Shown in pieces: positions 1 through 5,621 of a stretch of DNA of 21,822 nucleotides. The stretch lies in IMG/VR virus record IMGVR_UViG_3300038701_003553, positions 1-21,822 of that record, one strand, 5' to 3'. Within the stretch, counting starts at the first letter, position 1. Every line of letters starts with the position of its first letter. The stretch comes from a virus. A model generated the notes under the pieces. It did no database searches and was not told the DNA's origin. It saw only the letters and a program-made list of their open reading frames with translations. The position numbers were made by a program, and so were the translations under genes.

Positions 1-62
1 ACGCCTCGCGACGTTCCAACGGTTTTCAAGACCGTGCCTATCACCTGATAGGATCATCCTCC
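1..62 (-). tRNA. tRNA-Ser(UGA), 3' end cut by window edge
   Basis: Read on the minus strand, the gene starts at 62 with GGAGGATG and has a D-arm and an anticodon stem ACGGT/ACCGT around loop CTTGAAA, giving anticodon UGA (Ser, UCA codons). The start of a long variable arm follows, as expected for a class II serine tRNA. The T-arm and acceptor 3' strand lie outside the window. It is the last gene visible in the minus-strand tRNA cluster. Confidence 0.85.
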
Positions 63-68
63 ATAACT

Positions 69-142
69 TGGTACTCCGAGGCGGAGTCGAACCACCATCG
101 AACGATTATCGGTCGCTTGCTCTACCATTGAGCTACCGGAGC
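69..142 (-). tRNA. tRNA-Ile(GAU) with unusual C33
   Basis: A full cloverleaf: acceptor GCTCCGG with TCGGAGT (G-U pairs at 1-72 and 7-66), D-arm GCTC/GAGC, T-loop TTCGACT, and an encoded CCA. The anticodon stem AGCGA/TCGTT encloses loop CCGATAA, giving anticodon GAU. Position 33 is C instead of the almost invariant U. The variable loop has four bases. No in-register alternative restores U33, so either the tRNA is unusual or it is weakly functional. Confidence 0.8.
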
Positions 143-144
143 AA

Positions 145-167
145 AACAGTAATATAAAATTACTGTT
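145..167 (-). other. 9-bp hairpin just 5' of tRNA-Ile
   Basis: A perfect 9-bp stem (AACAGTAAT/ATTACTGTT) with a 5-base loop. On the transcribed strand it ends two bases before the tRNA-Ile gene begins. No T-run follows, so a role in tRNA precursor processing is more likely than termination. The rest of 168-215 shows no gene. Confidence 0.6.
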
Positions 168-215
168 AAACTAAAGTGCATAGTTAATAAAAACCAGTGG
201 GACAATAGTTTGAAT

Positions 216-290
216 TGGTTCCCTAGGCGAGAATCAAACTCGCTTCATGTTGTTGAAAGCAACATAGATTAATCAATATCCTACTAGGGC
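216..290 (-). tRNA. tRNA-Glu(UUC), somewhat degenerate
   Basis: Anticodon stem TGTTG/CAACA encloses loop CTTTCAA, giving anticodon UUC (Glu). T-arm stem GCGAG/CTCGC and encoded CCA are present. Oddities: the acceptor is GCCCTAG against CTAGGGA, so 1-72 is a G-A mismatch; the D-loop ATTGATTA lacks the usual GG; and the T-loop is TTTGATT with U instead of C56. The lost G19 and C56 normally pair with each other, so the two changes may compensate. Confidence 0.75.
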
Positions 291-300
291 TTGTTTATAT

Positions 301-377
301 TGGTACCCGCAGTGAGATTCGAACTCACACTATGAAGGTTTTAAGCCTTCTGCCTCTGCCGGTTGGGCTATGCGGGC
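301..377 (-). tRNA. tRNA-Leu(UAA) by anticodon, on a class I body
   Basis: Acceptor GCCCGCA/TGCGGGT, anticodon stem GAAGG/CCTTC around CTTAAAA (anticodon UAA, codon UUA), T-arm GTGAG TTCGAAT CTCAC, A73 and encoded CCA. The variable region is only five bases (ATAGT), whereas leucine tRNAs normally carry a long variable arm. Its first ten bases overlap the end of the small gene at 368-535. Confidence 0.8.
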
Positions 378-535
378 TTGATTTCTTTTAGCAAAAGAGG
401 AACTATTGTTTTATTTCCGTGTTTGTCCTCAAATTCTACTTCAAAATCAGTAGAAGAGACATTTTTCCACAAAATAGTTCCGGCTTTATTTTTGAATTGT
501 CCTTTTTTAGCTTTAACTTTATCGCCTAATTTCAT
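368..535 (-). CDS. 55-aa KOW/SH3-like small protein inside the tRNA cluster
   Basis: An ATG-started minus-strand frame of 55 codons begins MKLGDKVKAKKGQF and ends EIKPA. It has a good ribosome site (GGAG seven bases upstream) and its own early-type promoter at 559-587. The opening GDKVKAKKGQFKNKAGTI resembles the GD-V-V-G-KG-G pattern of KOW/SH3-like nucleic-acid-binding beta barrels, which is inference from pattern only. The stop codon TAG lies within the 5' part of tRNA-Leu, so the mRNA and tRNA precursor share bases. It is rich in Lys. Function is unknown. Confidence 0.75.
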   Translation of the reverse strand: MKLGDKVKAKKGQFKNKAGTILWKNVSSTDFEVEFEDKHGNKTIVPLLLKEIKPA

Positions 536-558
536 ATCAATCTCCATTTGTTAAGATC

Positions 559-587
559 AATATAAACTATAAAAAGCTAAATGTAAA
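559..587 (-). promoter_or_regulatory. early-type promoter inside the tRNA cluster
   Basis: On the minus strand TTTACA (582-587), a 17-base spacer and TATATT (559-564). It sits between tRNA-Arg and the 55-aa gene and would start transcription near 552. It matches the other TTTACA-17-TATAnT sites in the window. Confidence 0.65.
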
Positions 588-595
588 CAATTAAT

Positions 596-672
596 TGGTA
601 CGTCTGGAAGGATTCGAACCCTCAACCCTCGGGGTAGAAACCCGATGCTCTAATCCGTTGAGCTACAGACGC
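596..672 (-). tRNA. tRNA-Arg(UCU)
   Basis: Canonical cloverleaf: acceptor GCGTCTG/CAGACGT (G-U at 1-72), D-arm GCTC/GAGC, anticodon stem TCGGG/CCCGA around TTTCTAC (anticodon UCU, AGA/AGG codons), T-loop TTCGAAT, A73 and encoded CCA. AGA is the favoured arginine codon in A+T-rich phages. Confidence 0.93.
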
Positions 673-675
673 ATA

Positions 676-757
676 TGATGTTATCATCAGAATACTATTT
701 TTGGTTTCATATAAGCTAAGAAAAAAAGTTGCTGTTAGTATTCTGATGATAACATCA
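676..757. repeat. 22-bp perfect inverted repeat, 38-base loop
   Basis: The arms at 676-697 and 736-757 are exact reverse complements over 22 bases, and each arm contains the near-palindrome GATG-4-CATC. The loop is A/T-rich. On the transcribed strand it ends three bases before tRNA-Arg. It is much longer than a typical terminator; a processing hairpin, a small mobile or repair palindrome, or a protein-binding site are possible. Confidence 0.85.
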
Positions 758-765
758 GTTAATTA

Positions 766-849
766 TGGTGCGTGGTTGTAGAGTCGAACTACACCCTTTA
801 AGGAAACGTTTTACAGACGCCTTGCTAGTACCGCTAGCTGAAACCACGC
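766..849 (-). tRNA. tRNA-Tyr(GUA)
   Basis: Class II tRNA: acceptor GCGTGGT/ACCACGC, anticodon loop CTGTAAA (anticodon GUA), a short variable hairpin CC/GG, T-arm TGTAG TTCGACT CTACA, A73 and encoded CCA. The anticodon stem contains two G-U pairs. Confidence 0.9.
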
Positions 850-855
850 AAAATA

Positions 856-931
856 TGGTGGGCCTGGAAGGACTCGAACCCTCATCACTCCGCTTAAAAG
901 GCGGATATAATAGCCATTATACGACAGACCC
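856..931 (-). tRNA. tRNA-Lys(UUU)
   Basis: Acceptor GGGTCTG/CAGGCCC, anticodon stem TCCGC/GCGGA around CTTTTAA (anticodon UUU, AAA/AAG codons), T-loop TTCGAGT, A73 and encoded CCA. It is six bases downstream of tRNA-Tyr's complement boundary, so the two are closely spaced. Confidence 0.92.
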
Positions 932-949
932 ATATTAGCAAAGCAGTTT

Positions 950-975
950 ATAAAGGACTTGCTTGGGTCCTTTAT
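950..975 (-). other. 9-bp hairpin abutting tRNA-Asn
   Basis: A perfect stem ATAAAGGAC/GTCCTTTAT with an 8-base loop. On the transcribed strand it begins immediately after the CCA of tRNA-Asn. No T-run follows. It is probably a processing or spacer structure. Confidence 0.6.
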
Positions 976-1053
976 TGGCTGGCATAGCTGGATTCGAACC
1001 AGCCTTAATCTCGGTTAACAGCCGAGCGCGATCGCCTAGATTGCTATATGCCA
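976..1053 (-). tRNA. tRNA-Asn(GUU)
   Basis: Acceptor TGGCATA/TATGCCA, anticodon stem CTCGG/CCGAG around CTGTTAA (anticodon GUU), T-loop TTCGAAT, discriminator G73 (as in bacterial Asn tRNAs) and encoded CCA. Confidence 0.92.
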
Positions 1054-1058
1054 TTAAT

Positions 1059-1133
1059 TGGTTGCGCAGGCCGGACTTGAACCGGCGTCTCCGGGTAATG
1101 AACCCGACAAGGTGTCCTCTCCTCTACCGCGCA
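1059..1133 (-). tRNA. initiator-type tRNA-fMet(CAU)
   Basis: Anticodon CAU in loop TTCATTA. The anticodon stem has three consecutive G-C pairs next to the loop (GGG/CCC), and the D-stem has A11-U24. Both are hallmarks of bacterial initiator tRNA, and the T-arm and 3' end (GCCGG TTCAAGT CCGGC, then CUGCGCA ACCA) closely follow E. coli tRNA-fMet. The first pair is U1-A72, a weak pair instead of the C1-A72 mismatch. Base 37 is U, where a purine is usual. An elongator Met or lysidine-type Ile tRNA is less likely. Confidence 0.8.
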
Positions 1134-1140
1134 AATGGAA

Positions 1141-1225
1141 CCGGATGAGATCAATCTCTTAATGGGGTCCGGACTCCCTCTAAACACCGAGTAAGTGGTA
1201 CACCACTTTAAAGGGCTCGGGCTCC
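1141..1225 (-). ncRNA. candidate structured RNA: two tandem stem-loops of the same build
   Basis: On the minus strand, module 1 has outer stem CCGAG/CTCGG (1216-1220 with 1187-1191), a 7-base 5' bulge CCCTTTA, hairpin AAGTGG/CCACTT and a single bulged A. Module 2 has outer stem CCGGA/TCCGG (1168-1172 with 1141-1145), a 9-base bulge CCCCATTAA, hairpin GAGAT/ATCTC and again a single bulged A. The 14-base linker contains AGGG, which could pair with the CCCT of module 1. It lacks T-arm motifs, so it is not a tRNA. It lies between the cluster promoters and tRNA-fMet. I do not recognise a known family. Confidence 0.5.
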
Positions 1226-1287
1226 TTTATATTAATAAACGATATTCAATTATCAAAGAACGTAGCTAATCAGATCAGCTATATACT

Positions 1288-1295
1288 TATTTATA
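1288..1295 (-). promoter_or_regulatory. possible late promoter (TATAAATA)
   Basis: An exact match on the minus strand to the T4 late promoter octamer read by gp55. It is in non-coding DNA and points into the tandem stem-loops and tRNAs. In such A+T-rich DNA chance matches also occur inside genes, so confidence is moderate. Confidence 0.4.
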
Positions 1296-1345
1296 GATAA
1301 TTTAATAAAATTTAAATAAATAAGCATATTTTTTATTATGAACTA

Positions 1346-1374
1346 TATATAACATGCTTATTTGGATATGTAAA
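1346..1374 (-). promoter_or_regulatory. early-type promoter for the tRNA cluster
   Basis: On the minus strand TTTACA (1369-1374), 17 bases, TATATA (1346-1351), with TG one base before the -10 box. It starts nine bases past the regA stop and reads into the tRNA cluster. A 10-bp inverted repeat (1318-1327 with 1354-1363) brackets the -10 region, and could act as a weak regA terminator or as an operator. Between here and 1225 no gene is seen. Confidence 0.65.
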
Positions 1375-1382
1375 CAGTTATT

Positions 1383-1784
1383 TTAAGTTTTTTGTAACTT
1401 TTTTCCTATTGTATATTTTTGACAAAACTCCCAATCGTTTTTTTCTTTAGATGAAATGACCTTAAGCTTTAACATATCCTTAACATCGTCATATTCATCA
1501 ATTGATTCTATTAAATTCCATTCTTCTAGTAATTTGACTATTAAATCTCGTCTATTTAAATCTTCTTCTGAAATATCTACATTTTTACCATCAAACGCAA
1601 GCATCTCTTTAAAATGACATATAGCATAATTATTTTGTCGATGAAATATATGGCAAGTTTGAGTTAATGATTTTTTTCTATAAGACGGGATTCCAATTCT
1701 CGTTAATGTTTCCTTAACGATATTAAAATATTCATCTTTCAGATTAACTCTAATTCCATAACCTTTAAATAGGTCCTTTTCCAT
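1383..1784 (-). CDS. regA: RegA translational repressor
   Basis: Homologue of T4 RegA, the RNA-binding protein that blocks ribosome access on early phage mRNAs. The match is strong across the body: VKETLTRIGI, then CHIFHRQNNYAICHFKEML, then ISEEDLNRRDLIVKLLEEWNLIE, and KYTIG near the C-terminus. The gene sits directly after 62, as in T4. I use ATG at 1784; the frame is also open from a TTG at 1790, which has a better placed AGGTG. Either start leaves about ten extra N-terminal residues compared with the 122-residue T4 protein. It overlaps gene 62 by 20 bases. An early promoter for the tRNA cluster begins just after the stop. Confidence 0.93.
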   Translation of the reverse strand: MEKDLFKGYGIRVNLKDEYFNIVKETLTRIGIPSYRKKSLTQTCHIFHRQNNYAICHFKEMLAFDGKNVDISEEDLNRRDLIVKLLEEWNLIESIDEYDDVKDMLKLKVISSKEKNDWEFCQKYTIGKKLQKT

Positions 1785-2208
1785 TATCAACTACACCTTT
1801 ATTTCTTATTATTTTTATTTCACTTTCTGATAATAGATTTAAATACTTTAAACCTATATTTTTATTTATAGCAAAATACTCACAAATAAGATCTAAATCT
1901 GTAGGCTTTGATGATTTATACCAACCCATTCTTTTTCTAGGGCGGATCGTTGACATATAATATTCATATTGCATCCCATTTTCTAAATGAGAATTCATAT
2001 TCATTTGATTTGACTGTAAAACCGTATCATAATGGAATGAAAAAGCTTTATTGGCAATAAATGCATTATATTCTTTTTCATATTGAACAGAATTAGGAGA
2101 ATCATTTATTAGATGTTCTCCTTTATTAATAGCATTTATATATGAAAATGGAGAAGTTGGGGCATTATTCTCCCCAAATTTCTGGCTCTTCTTTTTGTTG
2201 TCTTTCAT
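1765..2208 (-). CDS. 62: clamp loader small subunit (gp62)
   Basis: Homologue of T4 gp62, which joins gp44 in the clamp loader that opens gp45 and places it on DNA. The region SPFSYINAIN followed by YNAFIANKAFSFHYDTV and then QYEYYMSTIRPRKRMGWYK matches the gp62 pattern (T4 YSKFMVENALSQFP, FNYLMAAVPRGKRYGKW). At 147 residues it is shorter than T4 gp62 (187), losing mostly the C-terminal part. The start overlaps the end of the 56-aa CxxC gene by 44 bases and has a GGAA site upstream. Its position between 44 and regA agrees with the call. Confidence 0.9.
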   Translation of the reverse strand: MKDNKKKSQKFGENNAPTSPFSYINAINKGEHLINDSPNSVQYEKEYNAFIANKAFSFHYDTVLQSNQMNMNSHLENGMQYEYYMSTIRPRKRMGWYKSSKPTDLDLICEYFAINKNIGLKYLNLLSESEIKIIRNKGVVDNGKGPI

Positions 2209-2335
2209 ATTCTTTTTCCATGTTTTTATGACATTTTTTACAGATTGGTTTCTTTATTAAATAGTCTTCGCCCTCTACAGCGATATGTCCACCGCCCATT
2301 AAGAAAAAGCTACTACATAAAAAACATTTCTTCAT
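2165..2335 (-). CDS. 56-aa CxxC/CxxC zinc-binding-type small protein
   Basis: An open frame of 56 codons starting with ATG directly after the gene 44 stop (TAAATG), with a strong ribosome site GGAG six bases before it. The protein begins MKKCFLCSSFF and has a second pair, CKKCHKN, about 24 residues later; two CxxC pairs at this distance suggest a zinc ribbon or treble-clef fold. The C-terminal third is charged and overlaps the start of gene 62. In T4 genes 44 and 62 are adjacent, so this looks like an insertion between the clamp-loader subunits. Function unknown; a homing endonuclease fragment is possible but no HNH core is visible. Confidence 0.75.
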   Translation of the reverse strand: MKKCFLCSSFFLMGGGHIAVEGEDYLIKKPICKKCHKNMEKEYERQQKEEPEIWGE

Positions 2336-3280
2336 TTACCACTCCACGTCTACCATGCATTCAGTTAAAAATGCAGCTGTATTAATTTCTGTATCTGCCA
2401 CAAATTCATTTTGATATTGATATTTACCAATAAGTAGAATCAATGCTGCGATGCCAGCTTTATTATCTCTTAAGATTTCAGAAACATTATCGTAAAATAA
2501 TCTATACAATTCGCTAGGTGTAATATCATTATTATCAATTACCCACTTACGCATTCCATTAAAGTTCTTTTTCTTTAAATATTGAATAAGATCAAGAAAT
2601 CTCTCATCAAGCTTGTGATATAGATTTTCATCTGTGATTTTACCAAGCTTGCTAATATATTGAAGTGTGATGATGATATTTCTAAAATCGATATTATTCT
2701 TTCTTTTAGCAATATAATCTTTAATGGCTTCCTTATCATATTCGATATTTTCAGCATTAAGAATTCCTATAACAGCTTTATAGTATTCTTTTAATAACAT
2801 TGGTCTTTCTTGCTTACTAATAGAAAAATCTACAATAGCTAAACGAGATAGAATTGCAGGATCCATTGTAGATTTATTATTTGAAATAAAGATAAATCCG
2901 CAAGTTTCAGAAAATTCCTCAATGAAAGCTCTGATAGCAGTTTGAGCTGCAACTGTCATTCTTTCACATTCATCGAAAACAATATATTTTCTAGTTCCTG
3001 AAAGAGACATTTTGGTAGCAAAAGATTGAAGTTCATATCTTACCGTATCAATATTACCTTCCAATGCAGCATTGAGAAAGATATGCTCAGCTTCTAATTC
3101 ATCAAGGACAGCTCTGATTACAGTAGTTTTACCTAAACCCGGAGAACCCAGTAAAAACAAATTAGATGGAATTTCTCCCTCTTTTACATAATTAAGAAAA
3201 ATTTGTTTGATTCTAAATGGTAAAATACAGTCTTCTACATTTTTAGGTCTGTATTTTTCTACCCATACGCTATGTTCCAT
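2336..3280 (-). CDS. 44: clamp loader large subunit, AAA+ ATPase (gp44)
   Basis: AAA+ ATPase of the T4 gp44/RFC type, 314 residues (T4: 319). The N-terminus VEKYRP is the usual clamp-loader opening. Walker A is GSPGLGKT at residues 45-52, Walker B is FDECE around 102-106, sensor 1 is SNN near 133-135, and the arginine finger lies in the SR pair at 145-146. With gp62 it forms the loader that uses ATP to load gp45. The gene starts with ATG and an AGGA site, nine bases after gene 45. Catalytic residues are intact. Confidence 0.95.
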   Translation of the reverse strand: MEHSVWVEKYRPKNVEDCILPFRIKQIFLNYVKEGEIPSNLFLLGSPGLGKTTVIRAVLDELEAEHIFLNAALEGNIDTVRYELQSFATKMSLSGTRKYIVFDECERMTVAAQTAIRAFIEEFSETCGFIFISNNKSTMDPAILSRLAIVDFSISKQERPMLLKEYYKAVIGILNAENIEYDKEAIKDYIAKRKNNIDFRNIIITLQYISKLGKITDENLYHKLDERFLDLIQYLKKKNFNGMRKWVIDNNDITPSELYRLFYDNVSEILRDNKAGIAALILLIGKYQYQNEFVADTEINTAAFLTECMVDVEW

Positions 3281-3289
3281 TTATTTTCC

Positions 3290-3949
3290 TTATGAATATG
3301 TTGATTTATTTGAAGGAGCAATCCAATATGTTAAATTATTAGAAGCAAATTTAGCAATTCCCTTGAAACAAAGCTCAACATCATATTGAGTTTTAATCAT
3401 ATTAAAATCACTAATTTCAAAAATCATTTTGAAAGTTTTGGTTGTTGTACCAATTTCAATTGACAAATCATCTTTGTTATTTTTTGAAACTGTTGTAATG
3501 TATAAGATACCATCCTTACCTTGGAATGCGATATCATTTTTACCAGTAAGTTTGCTGGCTTTAATTACATCCATAATTACATCATATGAAATTGTAAAAG
3601 TTTCATCGACAGATGGAAGCTTAAAATCTTTTTCATAATTAGGATCGGTAACAAAGCTAGGATTATCATAATGAAATGTCATTTTCTTGGATGTTTTATC
3701 CGTAATTTCAACTCTATCAGATTGAAAATTTAATTCAGGTTCTTCAAATAGTGATAATATCTGAAGAAACTTTTTAAATTCATAGATAGCAAAATCAACA
3801 GGAAATTCATCCTCAATAATAGCCTTAACCGTTGGTGAATTATTCACCTCGGGCATTGTCTTAATAACATTTCCTTTTTTAATCATAATTGACTTATTGA
3901 TATTAGAAAATGAAGTTAATATAGCTAATGTGTTTGTGCTTAATTTCAT
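3290..3949 (-). CDS. 45: sliding clamp (gp45)
   Basis: Homologue of T4 gp45, the trimeric ring that tethers the polymerase and activates late transcription with gp55 and gp33. The N-terminus MKLSTNTLAILTSFSNINKS lines up with T4 MKLSKDTTALLKNFATINSG, and the motif FAIYEFKKFLQILSLF with VAIYDLNGFLGILSL. Length is 219 residues (T4: 228). The gene precedes 44 as in T4, but the rpbA gene that lies upstream in T4 is replaced by a glycosyltransferase. The ribosome site is weak (GAGA). Confidence 0.95.
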   Translation of the reverse strand: MKLSTNTLAILTSFSNINKSIMIKKGNVIKTMPEVNNSPTVKAIIEDEFPVDFAIYEFKKFLQILSLFEEPELNFQSDRVEITDKTSKKMTFHYDNPSFVTDPNYEKDFKLPSVDETFTISYDVIMDVIKASKLTGKNDIAFQGKDGILYITTVSKNNKDDLSIEIGTTTKTFKMIFEISDFNMIKTQYDVELCFKGIAKFASNNLTYWIAPSNKSTYS

Positions 3950-3951
3950 CT

Positions 3952-4791
3952 TTATCTCTTTTTAATTTTCTTTGTATCTGCGTTAATAGATTCTCCGACA
4001 GATGCAATATGAGCCAATGAGCCTTTAAAATTATAAGTGCCTGTATGTTCAAGTCGCATCCAGGGCAATAACCAAATTTTCATTCCAGCTTCTTTAATTT
4101 TTTTACAGAACCAATAATCTTCTGACAAATAGCGATTTGTTTCAGGATCAACTTCACAATGAAAGAATAATCCAATAGTTCTGCTACCATCAAAATTTGC
4201 ACTTCTGATATGGTCTGGTTTATATTGAAGATCCGGATATGTTTCTTTGAACTTTTCAAATGTCGATCTTTTGATCATCATAAAACCAGTTCCACCCTCT
4301 GAGATTTCAGCAGGTTCACTAATTTGAATATGACTTTTACCAACAGCTGAAAATACATAATCGCCTACAAAATTTTCCAAATTATTTGCATCTTCATCAG
4401 CAAATCCTTTGTCTACAGCGCTTTTAATCTTTTCCCAAGCAATTGTTTTCTTAGGATAAGGAGCACACGCAACATCCATTTCAGGATTATCATTCATGAT
4501 TTGCCACATTGCTAATACATCAATCGCTTCAAACTTAATATCAGCATCAATGAAAATCATGTATTCACATTTAGATCTCATAAATTCATCGGCTACATAA
4601 TTTCTAGCACGCTGTACGAGACTTTCATTAAATAGAAAATGTGTTTGTAGGTTAATGTCGCGGCTTTTACATAAAATAGCCAAATCCATAAGAGCTTTTG
4701 TTGTAGATCCGAAGCACATTCCACCATACATCGGAATACCTACGAATAAACCCTGCTCTCTTAGTTTTTCTAAATCAATTTTAACTTCCAT
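3952..4791 (-). CDS. GT-A type glycosyltransferase
   Basis: Protein of 279 residues with a GT-A (family 2-like) pattern. An N-terminal nucleotide-binding strand FVGIPMYGG is followed by ARNYVADEFMRSKCEYMIFIDADIKF, where DAD is the metal-binding DxD. Later come GGTGFMMIKR and SEDYWFCKKIKEAGMKIWLLPWM, which resemble the acceptor/ED motif region of these enzymes. It probably transfers a sugar from a nucleotide sugar; the acceptor could be DNA, a virion protein or a host glycan. It begins with ATG and a GGAG site, overlaps the upstream gene by 11 bases, and lies two bases from gene 45. No membrane segments are seen. Confidence 0.8.
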   Translation of the reverse strand: MEVKIDLEKLREQGLFVGIPMYGGMCFGSTTKALMDLAILCKSRDINLQTHFLFNESLVQRARNYVADEFMRSKCEYMIFIDADIKFEAIDVLAMWQIMNDNPEMDVACAPYPKKTIAWEKIKSAVDKGFADEDANNLENFVGDYVFSAVGKSHIQISEPAEISEGGTGFMMIKRSTFEKFKETYPDLQYKPDHIRSANFDGSRTIGLFFHCEVDPETNRYLSEDYWFCKKIKEAGMKIWLLPWMRLEHTGTYNFKGSLAHIASVGESINADTKKIKKR

Positions 4792-5146
4792 TGTTCTCCG
4801 TATATTTTATAAATTCAAGTTCTTCCTCAGACAGCTTTTCGTCACTATCATAATAATCTTTGAAAACAGGTGTAATAAAAATACCCCATTCTTTTGTGCC
4901 AAATAATTTTTCAAGAATTTGGGCTTCTTCTTCAGATATTGATTGAACATCATAAGAATTAAAAATATCCTTAACACTTAAATCGAAAAACTCATTAGTA
5001 CCGAAGTAATATTCGTCTTCATAAGATCCATCTGATTCTACAGCGGCTTTTAATAAATTGTAATATTCTTCACTTACAATTTTAAAGCCATTAGTATCAA
5101 ACTCATCGGCCCAATCCATATTCCATTTTAGTAGAAGATAATTCAT
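4781..5146 (-). CDS. hypothetical acidic protein (121 aa)
   Basis: A well-formed frame with ATG and an AAGGA site, packed between the macro-domain gene (13 bases upstream) and the glycosyltransferase (11-base overlap). The protein is strongly acidic, with many Asp and Glu, and several aromatic residues, for example WNMDWADEFD near the N-terminus and WGIFITPVFKDYYD near the C-terminus. Such acidity can indicate a DNA mimic or a protein inhibitor, but there is no direct evidence. I do not recognise the family. Confidence 0.75.
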   Translation of the reverse strand: MNYLLLKWNMDWADEFDTNGFKIVSEEYYNLLKAAVESDGSYEDEYYFGTNEFFDLSVKDIFNSYDVQSISEEEAQILEKLFGTKEWGIFITPVFKDYYDSDEKLSEEELEFIKYTENNGS

Positions 5147-5159
5147 AATATACTATTCC

Positions 5160-5621
5160 TTAAGGGTTGTACACATAAACTGTTACATCATAACCATGTT
5201 TTGTGCTTGCTTTTTCAATAATTTTTTCAATGATATCCCAATCACCGCCACCTAATCCGGCACCAATTTTTGGAATTGCGAGACCTGTATTTAATTGTTT
5301 CATCATATTAACTAATTTAAAATTATGAAAACAATCATCGATTGCATCGTAAGAAACAAATTTACTTCCTGACTTACCATAATTTTGTTGAGTAATCATA
5401 TTACAAATAACTATATTATCTGATTGTGCTGGAACAAATACAATGTCGCCCATAATATTACCTTCACCTAAACATAAGGCTTGATATGTAGGAAAAATTT
5501 CTGGATATTTGTCTCTTAAAATTTTAGCAACACCAGAACCCATCACACCATGCGCATTACATCCATGTGCAATTACTTTTTCTTTACAATTTAAAATATT
5601 GCCTTCAATGTATTTAATCAT
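5160..5621 (-). CDS. macro-domain ADP-ribose-processing protein
   Basis: A single macro domain of 153 residues. The ligand-binding loops are clear: GCNAHGVMGSGVAK at residues 20-33 and IPKIGAGLGGGDW at about 116-128, the latter typical of the ALC1/Poa1-like branch that hydrolyses ADP-ribose 1''-phosphate or removes ADP-ribose from macromolecules. Such enzymes act in the cytoplasm. The gene overlaps the upstream gene by four bases (ATGA). In a phage it may recycle ADP-ribose derivatives or undo host ADP-ribosylation used in defence; this is inference. Confidence 0.88.
   Translation of the reverse strand: MIKYIEGNILNCKEKVIAHGCNAHGVMGSGVAKILRDKYPEIFPTYQALCLGEGNIMGDIVFVPAQSDNIVICNMITQQNYGKSGSKFVSYDAIDDCFHNFKLVNMMKQLNTGLAIPKIGAGLGGGDWDIIEKIIEKASTKHGYDVTVYVYNP

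Noticed and set aside
363-554. Plus-strand frame across tRNA-Leu and the 55-aa gene
   Set aside because: It is the antisense of a better minus-strand gene with promoter and ribosome site, and it enters a tRNA.
963-1148. Plus-strand frame over tRNA-Asn and tRNA-fMet
   Set aside because: It runs antisense through two canonical tRNAs and has no support as a protein.
1136-1235. A tenth tRNA at the head of the cluster
   Set aside because: Strong stems exist but no T-loop, anticodon arm or CCA end fits; it is better described as tandem stem-loops.
1863-1870. TATAAATA late octamer on the minus strand within gene 62
   Set aside because: It lies inside coding sequence before regA, an early gene in T4; chance is likely in A+T-rich DNA.
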